From an uncultured Oscillospiraceae bacterium (GTDB taxonomy: Bacteria > Bacillota > Clostridia > Oscillospirales > Oscillospiraceae), in the NCBI GenBank assembly GCA_934569045.1, contig CAKTJX010000033.1:1-27861 (forward strand): DNA of 27,861 nt, written 5' to 3'. This document shows, piece after piece, positions 1-6,658 of this stretch. Below the pieces are notes generated by a model that saw only the letters and a list, made by a program, of their open reading frames with translations, did no database searches and had not been told where the DNA came from. Every line of letters starts with the position of its first letter. The first letter of the stretch is position 1. The position numbers and the translations under genes were made by a program.

Positions 1-1
1 C

Positions 2-157
2 AAAAATAAGAGCGTTCTGAGCTTCACTCCCGCCCTGTGCGCCTCTATGCAGGTTTCCCTGTGCGTAAAGTTTCTCATCGACCGCCCCGTCAGAACCGGA
101 ACACTGTATTTTTTTGACTTACTGAATCAGGAATTCGAGGTCATTCCCATGACATAA
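2..157 (+). CDS. ThiF/HesA/MoeB-like protein, C-terminal fragment (partial)
   Basis: An open frame enters from the left edge and ends at a TAA at 155-157, giving the last 51 residues of a protein. The fragment contains SFTPALCASMQVSLCVKFL, then a Gly-Thr-Leu turn and an FFD strand. This resembles the C-terminal end of ThiF/HesA/MoeB E1-like adenylyltransferases, where a small-residue helix of the type 'SLQALEAIK-L' is followed by a closing beta hairpin. The ATP-binding and zinc-binding parts would lie outside the window, so activity cannot be judged. Such genes occur both in cofactor sulfur-transfer pathways and as cargo of gut integrative elements; the mobile-type genes next door favour the second. 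The frame itself is clear; the family call is moderate. Confidence 0.5.
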   Translation, partial: KNKSVLSFTPALCASMQVSLCVKFLIDRPVRTGTLYFFDLLNQEFEVIPMT

Positions 158-205
158 GCGCCAGACAAAACACTGCTTTCAGGATTCTATGGTTGGTTGC
201 AGCGT

Positions 206-559
206 TCATCTAACACTTCTGCATGTGTCTTCCGGGTCGTATTTCTCAACACGGTCAAAGTAGTCGTCGTAATCGCTGAAATCGTCATCTCCGTCCCAGT
301 AGTAACTGCCATATACAGCAATTACATCACCGAAAAGCTCAGCCAGTTCAGCTGCTTTCTTTCCGCGAGAAGTCAAATTGCCTTTCCGCGTTAAGGCTGT
401 TGCTTCAATGTCACATAGATCATAATAGATGTCCACCAGCGTTTCGTCTGGCAAATCCAGAAAGCTGGTTTTCGAGTAGCCAAACTCACGCTCAATGAAT
501 TCATATTGCGAGCTGGTGAGAGATCGTGCTACATTATAGATGGGGGATCTTGTAATCAT
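206..559 (-). CDS. Small conserved protein of an integrative element (unknown function)
   Basis: This gene encodes 117 residues. The start is set at the ATG complementing 557-559 because an AAGGAGA ribosome site lies eight bases upstream; the longer frame further upstream has no such site and runs through a terminator-like hairpin. The protein begins MITRSPIYNVARSLTSSQYE and has an acidic C-terminal tail rich in Asp and Tyr (WDGDDDFSDYDDYF). No catalytic motif is recognised. Small acidic proteins like this, sitting just downstream of an 81-residue HTH protein, are familiar from Tn1549-like elements of gut Firmicutes, and that pairing is seen here. A role in element maintenance is inference only. 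It converges on the ThiF-like fragment to its left. Confidence 0.6.
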   Translation of the reverse strand: MITRSPIYNVARSLTSSQYEFIEREFGYSKTSFLDLPDETLVDIYYDLCDIEATALTRKGNLTSRGKKAAELAELFGDVIAVYGSYYWDGDDDFSDYDDYFDRVEKYDPEDTCRSVR

Positions 560-589
560 GGGTATGTCTCCTTGAATATGGTTGAAATA

Positions 590-618
590 GTAAAAGAGCG
601 TCGTAAAACACGACGCCC
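590..618 (-). terminator. Intrinsic terminator between the two small minus-strand genes
   Basis: On the minus strand GCGTCGT (616-610) pairs with ACGACGC (604-598) around a five-base loop, and a T-rich run (TCTTTTACTATTT) follows. It lies just after the stop of the HTH gene at 637 and before the ribosome site of the 117-residue gene, so it may end or attenuate transcription between them. Confidence 0.5.
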
Positions 619-636
619 CTCGAAGAGAGTATTGGA

Positions 637-882
637 TTATGGAATCTGAGCTTTCAGAATTTGTCTGTACTTCGCATAATGGGAGCTCAATACATAGTCG
701 ATGACACATTGCTTTGGAATGTGGTACTCGCCACGAATTTTGAAGCTCTTAACAGCTTCGTTTTGAAGCAGCCGTCTGGCCTGAACCTCTCCCAAACCGC
801 CGAGCATTTTGCGAAACTCGTTTAGGGTTACGACATCGTCGTACTGGCTCCAGTAGGCTTCGTAGTATTTTCTGCTCTGCAT
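637..882 (-). CDS. Small HTH / excisionase-like DNA-binding protein
   Basis: An 81-residue protein with a strong ribosome site (AAGGAGGAG, six bases before the ATG at 882). The sequence DVVTLNEFRKMLGGLGEVQA, followed by RRLLQNEAVKSFKIRGEYHI and IPKQCVIDYVLSSHY, matches the winged-helix layout of MerR/excisionase-like proteins: helix, turn, recognition helix, a short beta wing (FKIRGEYHIP) and a closing helix. Proteins very like this are common in Tn916/Tn1549-type conjugative elements of gut Firmicutes, where they probably act as excisionase-like or regulatory DNA-binding proteins. No integrase is visible in the window, so its element is either incomplete or extends to the left. DNA binding is well supported; the excision role is inference. 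Confidence 0.7.
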   Translation of the reverse strand: MQSRKYYEAYWSQYDDVVTLNEFRKMLGGLGEVQARRLLQNEAVKSFKIRGEYHIPKQCVIDYVLSSHYAKYRQILKAQIP

Positions 883-1004
883 GAAATCTCCTCCTTGTCT
901 GGTAAGCTTTGGGGTGCATATCCGCTCAAAGATCCCTCCAACTCATCAAAATCCGCATCAAATCTTTTCAAATGCCTATTCGCGTCTTCGATGCCGATTT
1001 CCAA
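828..1004 (-). other. Possible small coding remnant upstream of the HTH gene
   Basis: This minus-strand frame reads like a real protein (LEIGIEDANRHLKRFDADFD, then ELEGSLSGYAPQSLPDKEE) and ends at 828, overlapping the first 55 bases of the HTH gene. A TTG at 1004 is the only evident start and has no convincing ribosome site. It could be the tail of a gene whose front was lost, an overlapping small gene, or chance. The acidic, well-mixed composition is the only evidence for coding. Confidence 0.25.
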
Positions 1005-1006
1005 AG

Positions 1007-1045
1007 AAATCCGAACGCACCCCCCTGCGGGGTGTGGACGGATTT
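1007..1045. repeat. Hairpin-forming inverted repeat
   Basis: AAATCCG (1007-1013) pairs with CGGATTT (1039-1045), and an inner CAC/GTG plus CCC/GGG stem closes a short loop. It lies in the roughly 300-base gap between the HTH gene and the toxin-antitoxin operon. No T tract follows, so it is recorded only as a structured repeat. Confidence 0.45.
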
Positions 1046-1063
1046 CAGAAGCAGTCAGCACCC

Positions 1064-1097
1064 ATCCCCAGCACCCCTTCGGGGCGCTGGGGATTTT
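1064..1097 (+). terminator. Terminator-like hairpin upstream of the toxin-antitoxin promoter
   Basis: ATCCCCAGC and CCCC (1064-1077) pair with GGGG and GCTGGGGAT (1081-1094) across a TTC loop with one A/C mismatch, and a short T run follows. No plus-strand gene ends here, so it may insulate the downstream promoter from read-through or belong to a repeat. The rest of the gap 883-1126 shows no gene I can support on the plus strand. Confidence 0.45.
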
Positions 1098-1126
1098 GCC
1101 GCCCACTTAGAATCACTGAATTTCGC

Positions 1127-1155
1127 TTGACGGTATATCACTAGAGTGATATAAT
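1127..1155 (+). promoter_or_regulatory. Sigma-A promoter of the toxin-antitoxin operon with embedded palindromic operator
   Basis: TTGACG at 1127-1132 and TATAAT at 1150-1155 are separated by exactly 17 bases. A perfect inverted repeat, TATATCACT-AG-AGTGATATA (1134-1153), fills the spacer and covers most of the -10. A dyad in this position is the usual design for autorepression by an XRE-type antitoxin, and the operon encodes an XRE protein as its second gene. The start codon is 31 bases after the -10. Confidence 0.85.
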
Positions 1156-1185
1156 TAAGGAAAACCAACCGGGGAGGAACAGGCT

Positions 1186-1878
1186 ATGGACCGCTGGATA
1201 ACCCTATGCCATGGCTCGGAACAGATCATAGAAGAACCGACTTTTGGCAAGGGAAAAGAAACCAACGACTTTGGCCTTGGGTTCTATTGCACAGAAAGTG
1301 AGGACTTGGCAAAGGAGTGGGCTGTATCCTCCCTGCGAAGCGGCTTTGCCAATCGCTATACGCTGGACACGGAGTACCTGAATATTTTGAATCTCAACAG
1401 TCCCGGCTATACCATCCTGAACTGGATTGCCGTTCTGGTGGAACACCGCCTGTTTGCCATCAAAACACCGGTGGCCAGGCGGGCGAAGCGGTATCTTCTC
1501 GATCATTTCAGCGTAAATGTGAATGCCTTTGACCTCATTACCGGCTATCGGGCGGACGACTCCTACTTTGATTACGCTGAATCCTTTCTGAATAACGGAA
1601 TTACGGTGCAGCAGCTTTCCCAGGCCATGCGCCGGGGAAAGCTGGGAGAGCAGATCGTAGTCAAATCCAAATTCGCGTTTTCCAGGCTCCGCTATGATGG
1701 GTTTGATATTGCCGAGAAGGAGACATACTTCTCCTTGCGAAAAGCACGCAATGACGATGCAAACAGGATGTACCTGGAAATGCTGGAACAAGAGGACGAT
1801 GGGCTGTACATCCAGGACATTATGAGAGGAGGCATCCAAAACGATGACCCACGCATACCAAGAAATCTATCTGAGTAA
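1186..1878 (+). CDS. DUF3990 family ADP-ribosyltransferase-like protein, probable toxin
   Basis: A 230-residue protein preceded by a GGGGAGGA ribosome site. The N-terminus carries the hallmark DUF3990 pattern: a CHGS motif near residues 8-11, NDFGLGFYCTES at 27-38, and AKEWA at 42-46. DUF3990 proteins are predicted to adopt the ADP-ribosyltransferase fold, in which the H-G pair and the G-F-Y strand would cradle NAD. The rest is an alpha/beta domain with many aromatic residues and a charged C-terminus. Its stop lies 35 bases inside the next gene, an XRE-type regulator, so the pair is translationally coupled. The ribosome site of that second gene also lies inside this one. Family and context suggest a toxin neutralised by the downstream protein. 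The cellular target is unknown. The promoter just upstream carries a palindrome suited to autoregulation. Confidence 0.8.
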   Translation: MDRWITLCHGSEQIIEEPTFGKGKETNDFGLGFYCTESEDLAKEWAVSSLRSGFANRYTLDTEYLNILNLNSPGYTILNWIAVLVEHRLFAIKTPVARRAKRYLLDHFSVNVNAFDLITGYRADDSYFDYAESFLNNGITVQQLSQAMRRGKLGEQIVVKSKFAFSRLRYDGFDIAEKETYFSLRKARNDDANRMYLEMLEQEDDGLYIQDIMRGGIQNDDPRIPRNLSE

Positions 1879-2482
1879 TGCCCAGGCAGCCCTTGGGGAG
1901 GCCTTTGACTATGCCATCCATGACTGCGGGATTCCCGGCGAGCAATTCGTGAAGCTGTTTGCGGCCAGTACCATCAGCCGCCGGATGGAAAATGGGGAAC
2001 CGGACTACCTGGCCGGGAAAAGCGGCATTGAGCTTGCTGCGGATATTTTGTCAGAAACCACCGGGAAAGCCCCAAGGGCAGCTTCCTCCGAGCATTTTGG
2101 CAGGTCCAGAGAATACTGGATTGGCTGGACAGCCGCCTATTATCAGTGGTGGTCCGGCAGAAAATACAGTGAGATTTTCAGCGCTGTATCCTTTGAAGAG
2201 CTCCGGGAACTGTACCCCACACTCCATGAGGCGGACATCAGCAAGTTTGTGGACGTTCTGGATGTCCGTATCCGGGAAACATTCCCGGATACGAATTTGA
2301 AGCGTATCCGCACAAACTACGGCTGCACCCAGGCGGAGCTTGCAAAGCGCTCCGGCGTGAGCCTTCGCTCCATTCAGATGTATGAACAGCGAAAGAAGAA
2401 CATCAACAAAGCCAGCGCGGAAACCCTGCTGTCGCTGTCAAAGGTTTTGGGATGCACCATGGAGGATTTGATTGAGAAGTAG
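1844..2482 (+). CDS. XRE-family HTH protein, probable antitoxin and autorepressor
   Basis: A 212-residue protein beginning inside the end of the preceding gene, with an AGAGGAGG ribosome site ahead of the ATG. Two parts are visible. Residues 1-145 form an all-alpha region containing SREYWIGWTAAYYQWWSGRK, of the kind seen in proteins paired with DUF3990 partners. Residues 152-212 are a Cro/C1-type helix-turn-helix (CTQAELAKRSGVSLRSIQMY, ending GCTMEDLIEK). The expected role is to bind and neutralise the ADP-ribosyltransferase-like partner through the N-terminal region and repress the operon through the HTH, probably at the palindrome at 1134-1153. Having toxin first and antitoxin second is less usual than the reverse but well known for XRE-type pairs. 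The HTH is certain; the antitoxin role is inferred from context. Confidence 0.8.
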   Translation: MTHAYQEIYLSNAQAALGEAFDYAIHDCGIPGEQFVKLFAASTISRRMENGEPDYLAGKSGIELAADILSETTGKAPRAASSEHFGRSREYWIGWTAAYYQWWSGRKYSEIFSAVSFEELRELYPTLHEADISKFVDVLDVRIRETFPDTNLKRIRTNYGCTQAELAKRSGVSLRSIQMYEQRKKNINKASAETLLSLSKVLGCTMEDLIEK

Positions 2483-2783
2483 GCTCGGAACTGGCAGCGT
2501 TGGCGGGCATCCCTTCCAAACGCCAAAACCGCAACAAACCGGCTCCTTTCCGCAAGATTTATGCTGGAGCTGCTGGGCACAAAGGACGATCTCATTGAGG
2601 GGGCGGTGCTCTATTTCCGTGTTTGCCTATTTCCATACCATTGCATCGCTGTACCTGCTGTACATTTTCTCGTGGACCATTACGGCGGTTGCGGAGATTA
2701 CATACTTCGCTGCCAGCTATCGAAAGCTCAAAACGGACGACTGTGTCCCCTCCCGCGGAAGATGGGACGAAAAAAGTACTTGA
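2483..2783 (+). pseudogene. Decayed remnant of a MATE-type efflux transporter
   Basis: Two frames together recall a MATE transporter. The first, continuing directly from the antitoxin stop, gives NRLLSARFMLELLGTKDDLI and EGAVLYFRV, resembling the 'LL-LLG....i..A..YLRI' segment of MATE proteins. After an apparent frameshift near 2623 the reading continues as FAYFHTIASLYLLYIFSW and TITAVAEITYFAASYRKLK, resembling a C-terminal MATE helix and its basic tail, stopping at 2781-2783. The normal several hundred residues between these parts are missing and there is no start codon with a ribosome site. I therefore read it as a deleted and frameshifted pseudogene. The full-length MATE gene at 17613-18941 is a separate gene. 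The alternative is fortuitous similarity in non-coding DNA. Confidence 0.45.
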
Positions 2784-2808
2784 CAAATCACAGATCACTA
2801 TATATAAT
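2780..2808 (+). promoter_or_regulatory. Consensus sigma-A promoter for the HAD phosphatase gene
   Basis: TTGACA (2780-2785) and TATAAT (2803-2808) match the consensus in every position with a 17-base spacer. The start codon of the phosphatase gene lies 62 bases after the -10. The -35 overlaps the end of the MATE remnant. Confidence 0.85.
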
Positions 2809-2870
2809 AATTCGCCCGGTCCAAAAGAGATGGCTGCGCGGGGAAAAACGCGATAAGTGAGGGACTGAGC

Positions 2871-3680
2871 ATGGAAAACATTAAAATTGCTGCATTTGAT
2901 GTAGACAACACCCTGTTTGACTATCGGAATATGTGTATCCATAAGTCCACGGTGGACGCGCTGAACCGGATGCAGGAGAATGGTGTGCGGATTGCGATTG
3001 CATCCTCCCGTGCCTATTCGGAGCTCAGCCGGGACCTCATTGACCGGATTCACCCGGATTTTTACATCGGTGCCAGCGGCCAGAGCATTCAGGACGCGGC
3101 AGGGAAGCTGCTGTATGCCCGCCGGTTCAGCCATGAGCAGACCCGGCGTGTGGTAGAGGCGGCCCAGGCCCAGGGCCTGGGGCTGAGCCTGAAATATGAG
3201 GACTGCACCTGCATCTATACCCGGCCGGAGGAAATGTGGTCCGTGTTCGGCAATATCGGCGCGCCCAAGAGCCCCAGCATTTACTGCCCCAGCAAGGATT
3301 GGCACGAGAAGAAGCTGCCAATCGGCTTTACGGTGGCGGGCTCCAAAGAGGCCTGCGCCGGAATCCGGCAGGCGCTGGCAGCCTGGCCGGAGGAATTCCG
3401 GGTGGAGCTCTACGGCAGCGAGGTCATTGCGGATATTTTCCGGCAGGGTTACAACAAGAAGACGGCCCTGGCCTGGCTGGCAGAGTATCTGGGGCTCCAG
3501 CCTGAGAACTGCCTTTGCTTCGGAGACGGCACCAATGACATGGAAATGATCCGCTGGGCAGGGGTCGGCGTGGCCATGGGCAACGCCAGCCAGAGCCTGA
3601 AGCGCATGGCCGACAAGATCTGCCCCGCCTCCTGGGAGGATGGAATTGCCTGCCAGCTGACCGCCATGGGCCTCGCGTGA
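2871..3680 (+). CDS. Cof-type HAD-IIB family hydrolase (sugar/small-molecule phosphatase)
   Basis: This 269-residue cytosolic protein has the complete HAD-IIB motif set. Motif I is AAFDVDNT with the nucleophile Asp10 and acid/base Asp12; motif II is IASSR around residues 44-47; the conserved lysine is in YNKKTA at 194-199; motif IV is GDGTNDMEM at 218-226. A C2-type cap lies between motifs II and III, as in the Cof/YbiV/YidA group. These enzymes dephosphorylate sugar phosphates, phosphorylated cofactors or related small molecules with Mg2+. Specificity cannot be read from sequence. The gene is monocistronic: a consensus promoter precedes it and a 16-bp-stem terminator follows. The ribosome site (GTGAGGG) is modest. 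Confidence 0.9.
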   Translation: MENIKIAAFDVDNTLFDYRNMCIHKSTVDALNRMQENGVRIAIASSRAYSELSRDLIDRIHPDFYIGASGQSIQDAAGKLLYARRFSHEQTRRVVEAAQAQGLGLSLKYEDCTCIYTRPEEMWSVFGNIGAPKSPSIYCPSKDWHEKKLPIGFTVAGSKEACAGIRQALAAWPEEFRVELYGSEVIADIFRQGYNKKTALAWLAEYLGLQPENCLCFGDGTNDMEMIRWAGVGVAMGNASQSLKRMADKICPASWEDGIACQLTAMGLA

Positions 3681-3703
3681 CCATTTTCACAGTACAATTC
3701 ATT

Positions 3704-3753
3704 ATCCTATGAAAATTTTGTGTTTGAAAAAATTTTCATAGGATTTTATTTTT
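3704..3753 (+). terminator. Intrinsic terminator after the HAD gene
   Basis: A perfect 16-bp stem (3704-3719 with 3729-3744), starting ATCCTATGAAAA, encloses a nine-base loop and runs into TTTATTTTT. It is AT-rich but long. The near-symmetry may let it act in both directions. Confidence 0.85.
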
Positions 3754-3793
3754 ACTTGAAAATTTATTTTTATCGGGGCAAAAATTGAAAATT

Positions 3794-3833
3794 ATTCACA
3801 ACGCACAAAAATGCGACAAATTTTTATGTGAAT
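3794..3833. promoter_or_regulatory. Possible operator upstream of the peptide/substrate importer operon
   Basis: In the AT-rich leader of the importer operon, ATTCACA (3794-3800) and TGTGAAT (3827-3833) form an inverted repeat 26 bases apart. An inner pair, AAAAAT and ATTTTT, lies around 3807-3825. It could be a regulator site or looping operator. No clear consensus -35/-10 pair was found between here and the start codon; TATCAT at 3864-3869 or TAAAAT at 3869-3874 are weak -10 candidates. Confidence 0.3.
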
Positions 3834-3918
3834 CCATCAATAGAAATTTAGCACGTTGTCATGTATCATAAAATCATCTAAGAGTCACTCTTGGGTTATC
3901 AATTCGTGAGGTGAAACT

Positions 3919-5598
3919 ATGAAAAAGCTGATCGCAATGCTGCTTGCCCTTACGGTGGTCCTGTCTCTGGCCGCCTGCGGAAGCAGCCAGACCACTACGC
4001 AGACCACCGCGGCCCCTGCCGCAACAGACGCTGCAACGCAGACCACCGCGGCTGCCGGTGAGACCACCGGTCCCGTGGAGCAGACCCTGCGCCTGGTCAC
4101 CGCTAATGGCGGTAACTCCGGCGTCCAGGACCGCATCATCAGCCCCTGGGAGGACCAGAACCTGGCCACCATGCAGATGTTCCGGAGCCTGTTCCTGGCC
4201 GAGACCGACCTGACCACCCTGAAGTCCGATCTGGCTGATGCCAACTACACCGTGTCCGATGATGGTCTGGTGTACGAGATCAACTTCCTGGGCGGCAGCA
4301 AGTGGTCCGATGGGGAAGACATTACCCCGGAAGACGTTGCCTTCTCCATCAAGACCAACCTGAAGGTTGCCGTTTCCAACGGCATCTACACCAACGCCTT
4401 CAACAAGATCAAGGGCGCCGCCGCCTGGAAGGACGGCTCCGCGGACGATCTGGAAGGCCTGGTCGTTGACGGCAACAAGATCACCATTACCCTGGACACC
4501 CCCTACAGAGCCCTGCCCGCCACCCTGGCCCAGTTCGCCATCCTGCCCGAGCACGTTCTGAAGGACGCCGATCCTCTGGAGCTGCACAGCAATGTGGACT
4601 TCTGGAGCAAGCCCGTTTCCAGCGGCGCCTTCATGCTGACCGAGTTCAACGCCGGTAACTACTACGTCCTGGAGCAGAACCCTTACTACGACGGCGTGAA
4701 GCCCAAGATCACCAAGATCGTCAACACCTATGTTGCTGACCAGATCACCGCCGCCCAGGCCGGTCAGGTTGACTACTTCAACACCAACGTTGTTGGCACC
4801 ATCAGCGAGGTTCAGAAGGTTTCCGGCATGGAGATGTTCCCTGTGGACATCCTGTTCTACCGCTACTTCATCTGCAACATGGAGGGGGTTGACGGCAACC
4901 AGAATCCCACCATGCAGAACCCCCTGGTCCGTGAGGCCATCCTGTACGCCATCGACCGTGAGACCCTGGCCCAGAGCCTGTTCCCCGGCCTGGCCACCCC
5001 CATCAACTCCGGCGTTGCCAACACCTCCGCCGCCTTCAACGGCAAGGTTTACGAGTACAACCCCGAGAAGGCCAAGGAGCTGCTGCAGGAAGCCAACTAT
5101 GACTTCAGCCACAAGTTCCGCATCCTGTACTACTACTCCGACCAGGGCTCCATCGACTTCATGGAAGCCATTGCCTACTACCTGAGAGAGGTCGGCATGG
5201 ATGTAGAAGTAATCCAGACCACCCAGGGCACCCAGGACCTGTTCCAGACCCGGAACTACGATATCGGCTACAAGGGCCTGTCCGCCTTCGATATCAGCGA
5301 GTGGTACGGCGAGTACAACTCCGCCAACGCCAACTTCCGGAATATCTTCGGCGGCGACACCGCGTTTGACGATCTGATCGCAAAGCTGGCTGCCACCACC
5401 ACGGAGGAGGAGAGCAACAAGGTCCTCACCGAGCTGTCCAACCTGGAGAACGAGATGCTCTACAAGCTGCCTCTGTTCACCCTGGGCAACAACGTCTTCA
5501 TCAATACCAACCACCTGAAGGTCAACGACAATCAGGTCTTCGGTAACCCCTGGTACAAGACCGACATCGGCTTCGCCACCTGGGAGATCGTAGGCTAA
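3919..5598 (+). CDS. ABC importer substrate-binding lipoprotein, Opp/Dpp (SBP family 5)
   Basis: A 559-residue exported lipoprotein. The signal peptide is a KK-containing N-terminus with a hydrophobic core ending in the lipobox LAAC, so Cys20 would be lipidated. A Thr/Ala-rich linker follows to about residue 55. The mature domain has the family-5 landmarks: a WSDGEDITPEDVAFSI segment near residues 132-147, an extended body with an AILYAIDRETLAQ helix, and a C-terminal closing lobe. Family members bind oligopeptides, dipeptides, nickel chelates or, in several clades, oligosaccharides. The downstream glycosidase-like and sugar-related genes make a glycan-type ligand plausible, but this is inference. 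The start is supported by GAGGTG eight bases upstream. A hairpin terminator right after the gene probably lets it be expressed above the membrane components. Confidence 0.95.
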   Translation: MKKLIAMLLALTVVLSLAACGSSQTTTQTTAAPAATDAATQTTAAAGETTGPVEQTLRLVTANGGNSGVQDRIISPWEDQNLATMQMFRSLFLAETDLTTLKSDLADANYTVSDDGLVYEINFLGGSKWSDGEDITPEDVAFSIKTNLKVAVSNGIYTNAFNKIKGAAAWKDGSADDLEGLVVDGNKITITLDTPYRALPATLAQFAILPEHVLKDADPLELHSNVDFWSKPVSSGAFMLTEFNAGNYYVLEQNPYYDGVKPKITKIVNTYVADQITAAQAGQVDYFNTNVVGTISEVQKVSGMEMFPVDILFYRYFICNMEGVDGNQNPTMQNPLVREAILYAIDRETLAQSLFPGLATPINSGVANTSAAFNGKVYEYNPEKAKELLQEANYDFSHKFRILYYYSDQGSIDFMEAIAYYLREVGMDVEVIQTTQGTQDLFQTRNYDIGYKGLSAFDISEWYGEYNSANANFRNIFGGDTAFDDLIAKLAATTTEEESNKVLTELSNLENEMLYKLPLFTLGNNVFINTNHLKVNDNQVFGNPWYKTDIGFATWEIVG

Positions 5599-5621
5599 TA
5601 TTTTCCGGCGACGGATACCCG

Positions 5622-5656
5622 ACGGGGAATGCGGAACCACCGCATTCCCCGTTTTT
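5622..5656 (+). terminator. Partial terminator/attenuator after the binding-protein gene
   Basis: ACGGGGAATGCGG (5622-5634) pairs perfectly with CCGCATTCCCCGT (5640-5652) around a five-base loop, followed by a T run. It sits inside the operon, between binding protein and first permease, a common arrangement for lowering expression of downstream transporter genes and stabilising the upstream message. Confidence 0.85.
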
Positions 5657-5694
5657 AGAATGACTCACAAATTGAATGAGAATGGAGTGCGCGT

Positions 5695-6645
5695 ATGCTG
5701 AAGTTTATTCTGAAAAAGCTCCTGCAAATGATTCCCATGCTGCTGCTCATCAGCCTGCTGGTGTTCGGTGCGCTGCAGCTGACAGGCGTAGACCCCATCA
5801 GTTACATGGTTTCCCCGGATATGGCGGCCAGCGCGGAAAATCTGGAAGCCCTGCGGGAACAGCTTGGCCTCAATGATCCCTTCTTTATCCGCTATTTCCG
5901 CTGGGTCGGCGAAATGCTGCGGGGGGACTATGGCTACAGTATTACGACCGGTTCCTCAATCAAAACAATGCTGGAGCAAAGACTGCCCGCTACCTTTGAG
6001 CTGGCGCTGTGGTCCTTGCTGCTGTCTACCGTCATTGGCATCGCCATCGGCATTATCTCTGCCATCCGCCAGAATGGCATTGTGGACTACATCGGCCGGT
6101 TCCTGGCGGTTATCGGCCAATCCATTCCCCAGTTCTTCTTCGGTATCTGCATGGTGCAGATTTTCGCGATCAGGCTGGGCGTTCTGCCTGCCGGCAACCG
6201 GATGTCCGCCACGGGAGAATTCAGCCGCTTCCAGCACCTGATTCTGCCGGTCATTACCACCACGATTTCCATGTGCGCGGTTCTGATGCGCTACACCCGG
6301 AACAATATGCTCTCCGTCATGAACAGCGACTACGTAAAGACCGCCCGCAGCAAGGGCCTGCCGGAGTGGAAGGTCTACTTCAAGCACGCCTTCCGGAATG
6401 CTCTGCGGCCTGTGATGGTGGTGCTGGTGTTCCGCCTGCCGCTGCTGATTTCCGGCTCCGTGGTCATTGAGTCTGTATTTGCCTGGCCCGGCATCGGCGT
6501 GACCATTACCAATGCTGTGGTGGCCGGTGACTATCCGGTGATCATGGTAACGACCGTGCTGGTTGCGGCTGCCATGCTGATCGCCAGCTTCCTGGTTGAC
6601 GTACTGACGGCCCTGCTGGACCCCAGAGTCCGCCTGGGCGAATAA
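5695..6645 (+). CDS. ABC importer permease, OppB/DppB type
   Basis: A 316-residue integral membrane protein of the usual OppB/DppB length. A first membrane segment near residues 9-30 is followed by an extracytoplasmic loop (LREQLGLNDPFFIRYFRW, then GDYGYSI) typical of the N-terminal OppB domain. Five further membrane helices lie from about residue 100 onward. The coupling loop is at about 213-240 (YVKTARSKGLPEWKVYFKHA) and would contact the ATPases. The ATG at 5695 follows GGAG at good spacing. The gene lies 96 bases after the binding-protein gene across a terminator-like hairpin and 13 bases before its partner permease. It forms the transmembrane pore together with the next gene product. Confidence 0.95.
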   Translation: MLKFILKKLLQMIPMLLLISLLVFGALQLTGVDPISYMVSPDMAASAENLEALREQLGLNDPFFIRYFRWVGEMLRGDYGYSITTGSSIKTMLEQRLPATFELALWSLLLSTVIGIAIGIISAIRQNGIVDYIGRFLAVIGQSIPQFFFGICMVQIFAIRLGVLPAGNRMSATGEFSRFQHLILPVITTTISMCAVLMRYTRNNMLSVMNSDYVKTARSKGLPEWKVYFKHAFRNALRPVMVVLVFRLPLLISGSVVIESVFAWPGIGVTITNAVVAGDYPVIMVTTVLVAAAMLIASFLVDVLTALLDPRVRLGE

Positions 6646-6658
6646 GGAGGTAGAAGCA

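Noticed and set aside
881..1144. Small plus-strand open frames in the gap before the toxin-antitoxin operon
   Set aside because: They run through two hairpins, have no ribosome site and differ in composition from real proteins.
3874..5640. Long minus-strand open frame opposite the binding-protein gene
   Set aside because: Antisense shadow of a clear SBP family 5 gene; low-complexity Gly/Val/Gln-rich product and no ribosome site.
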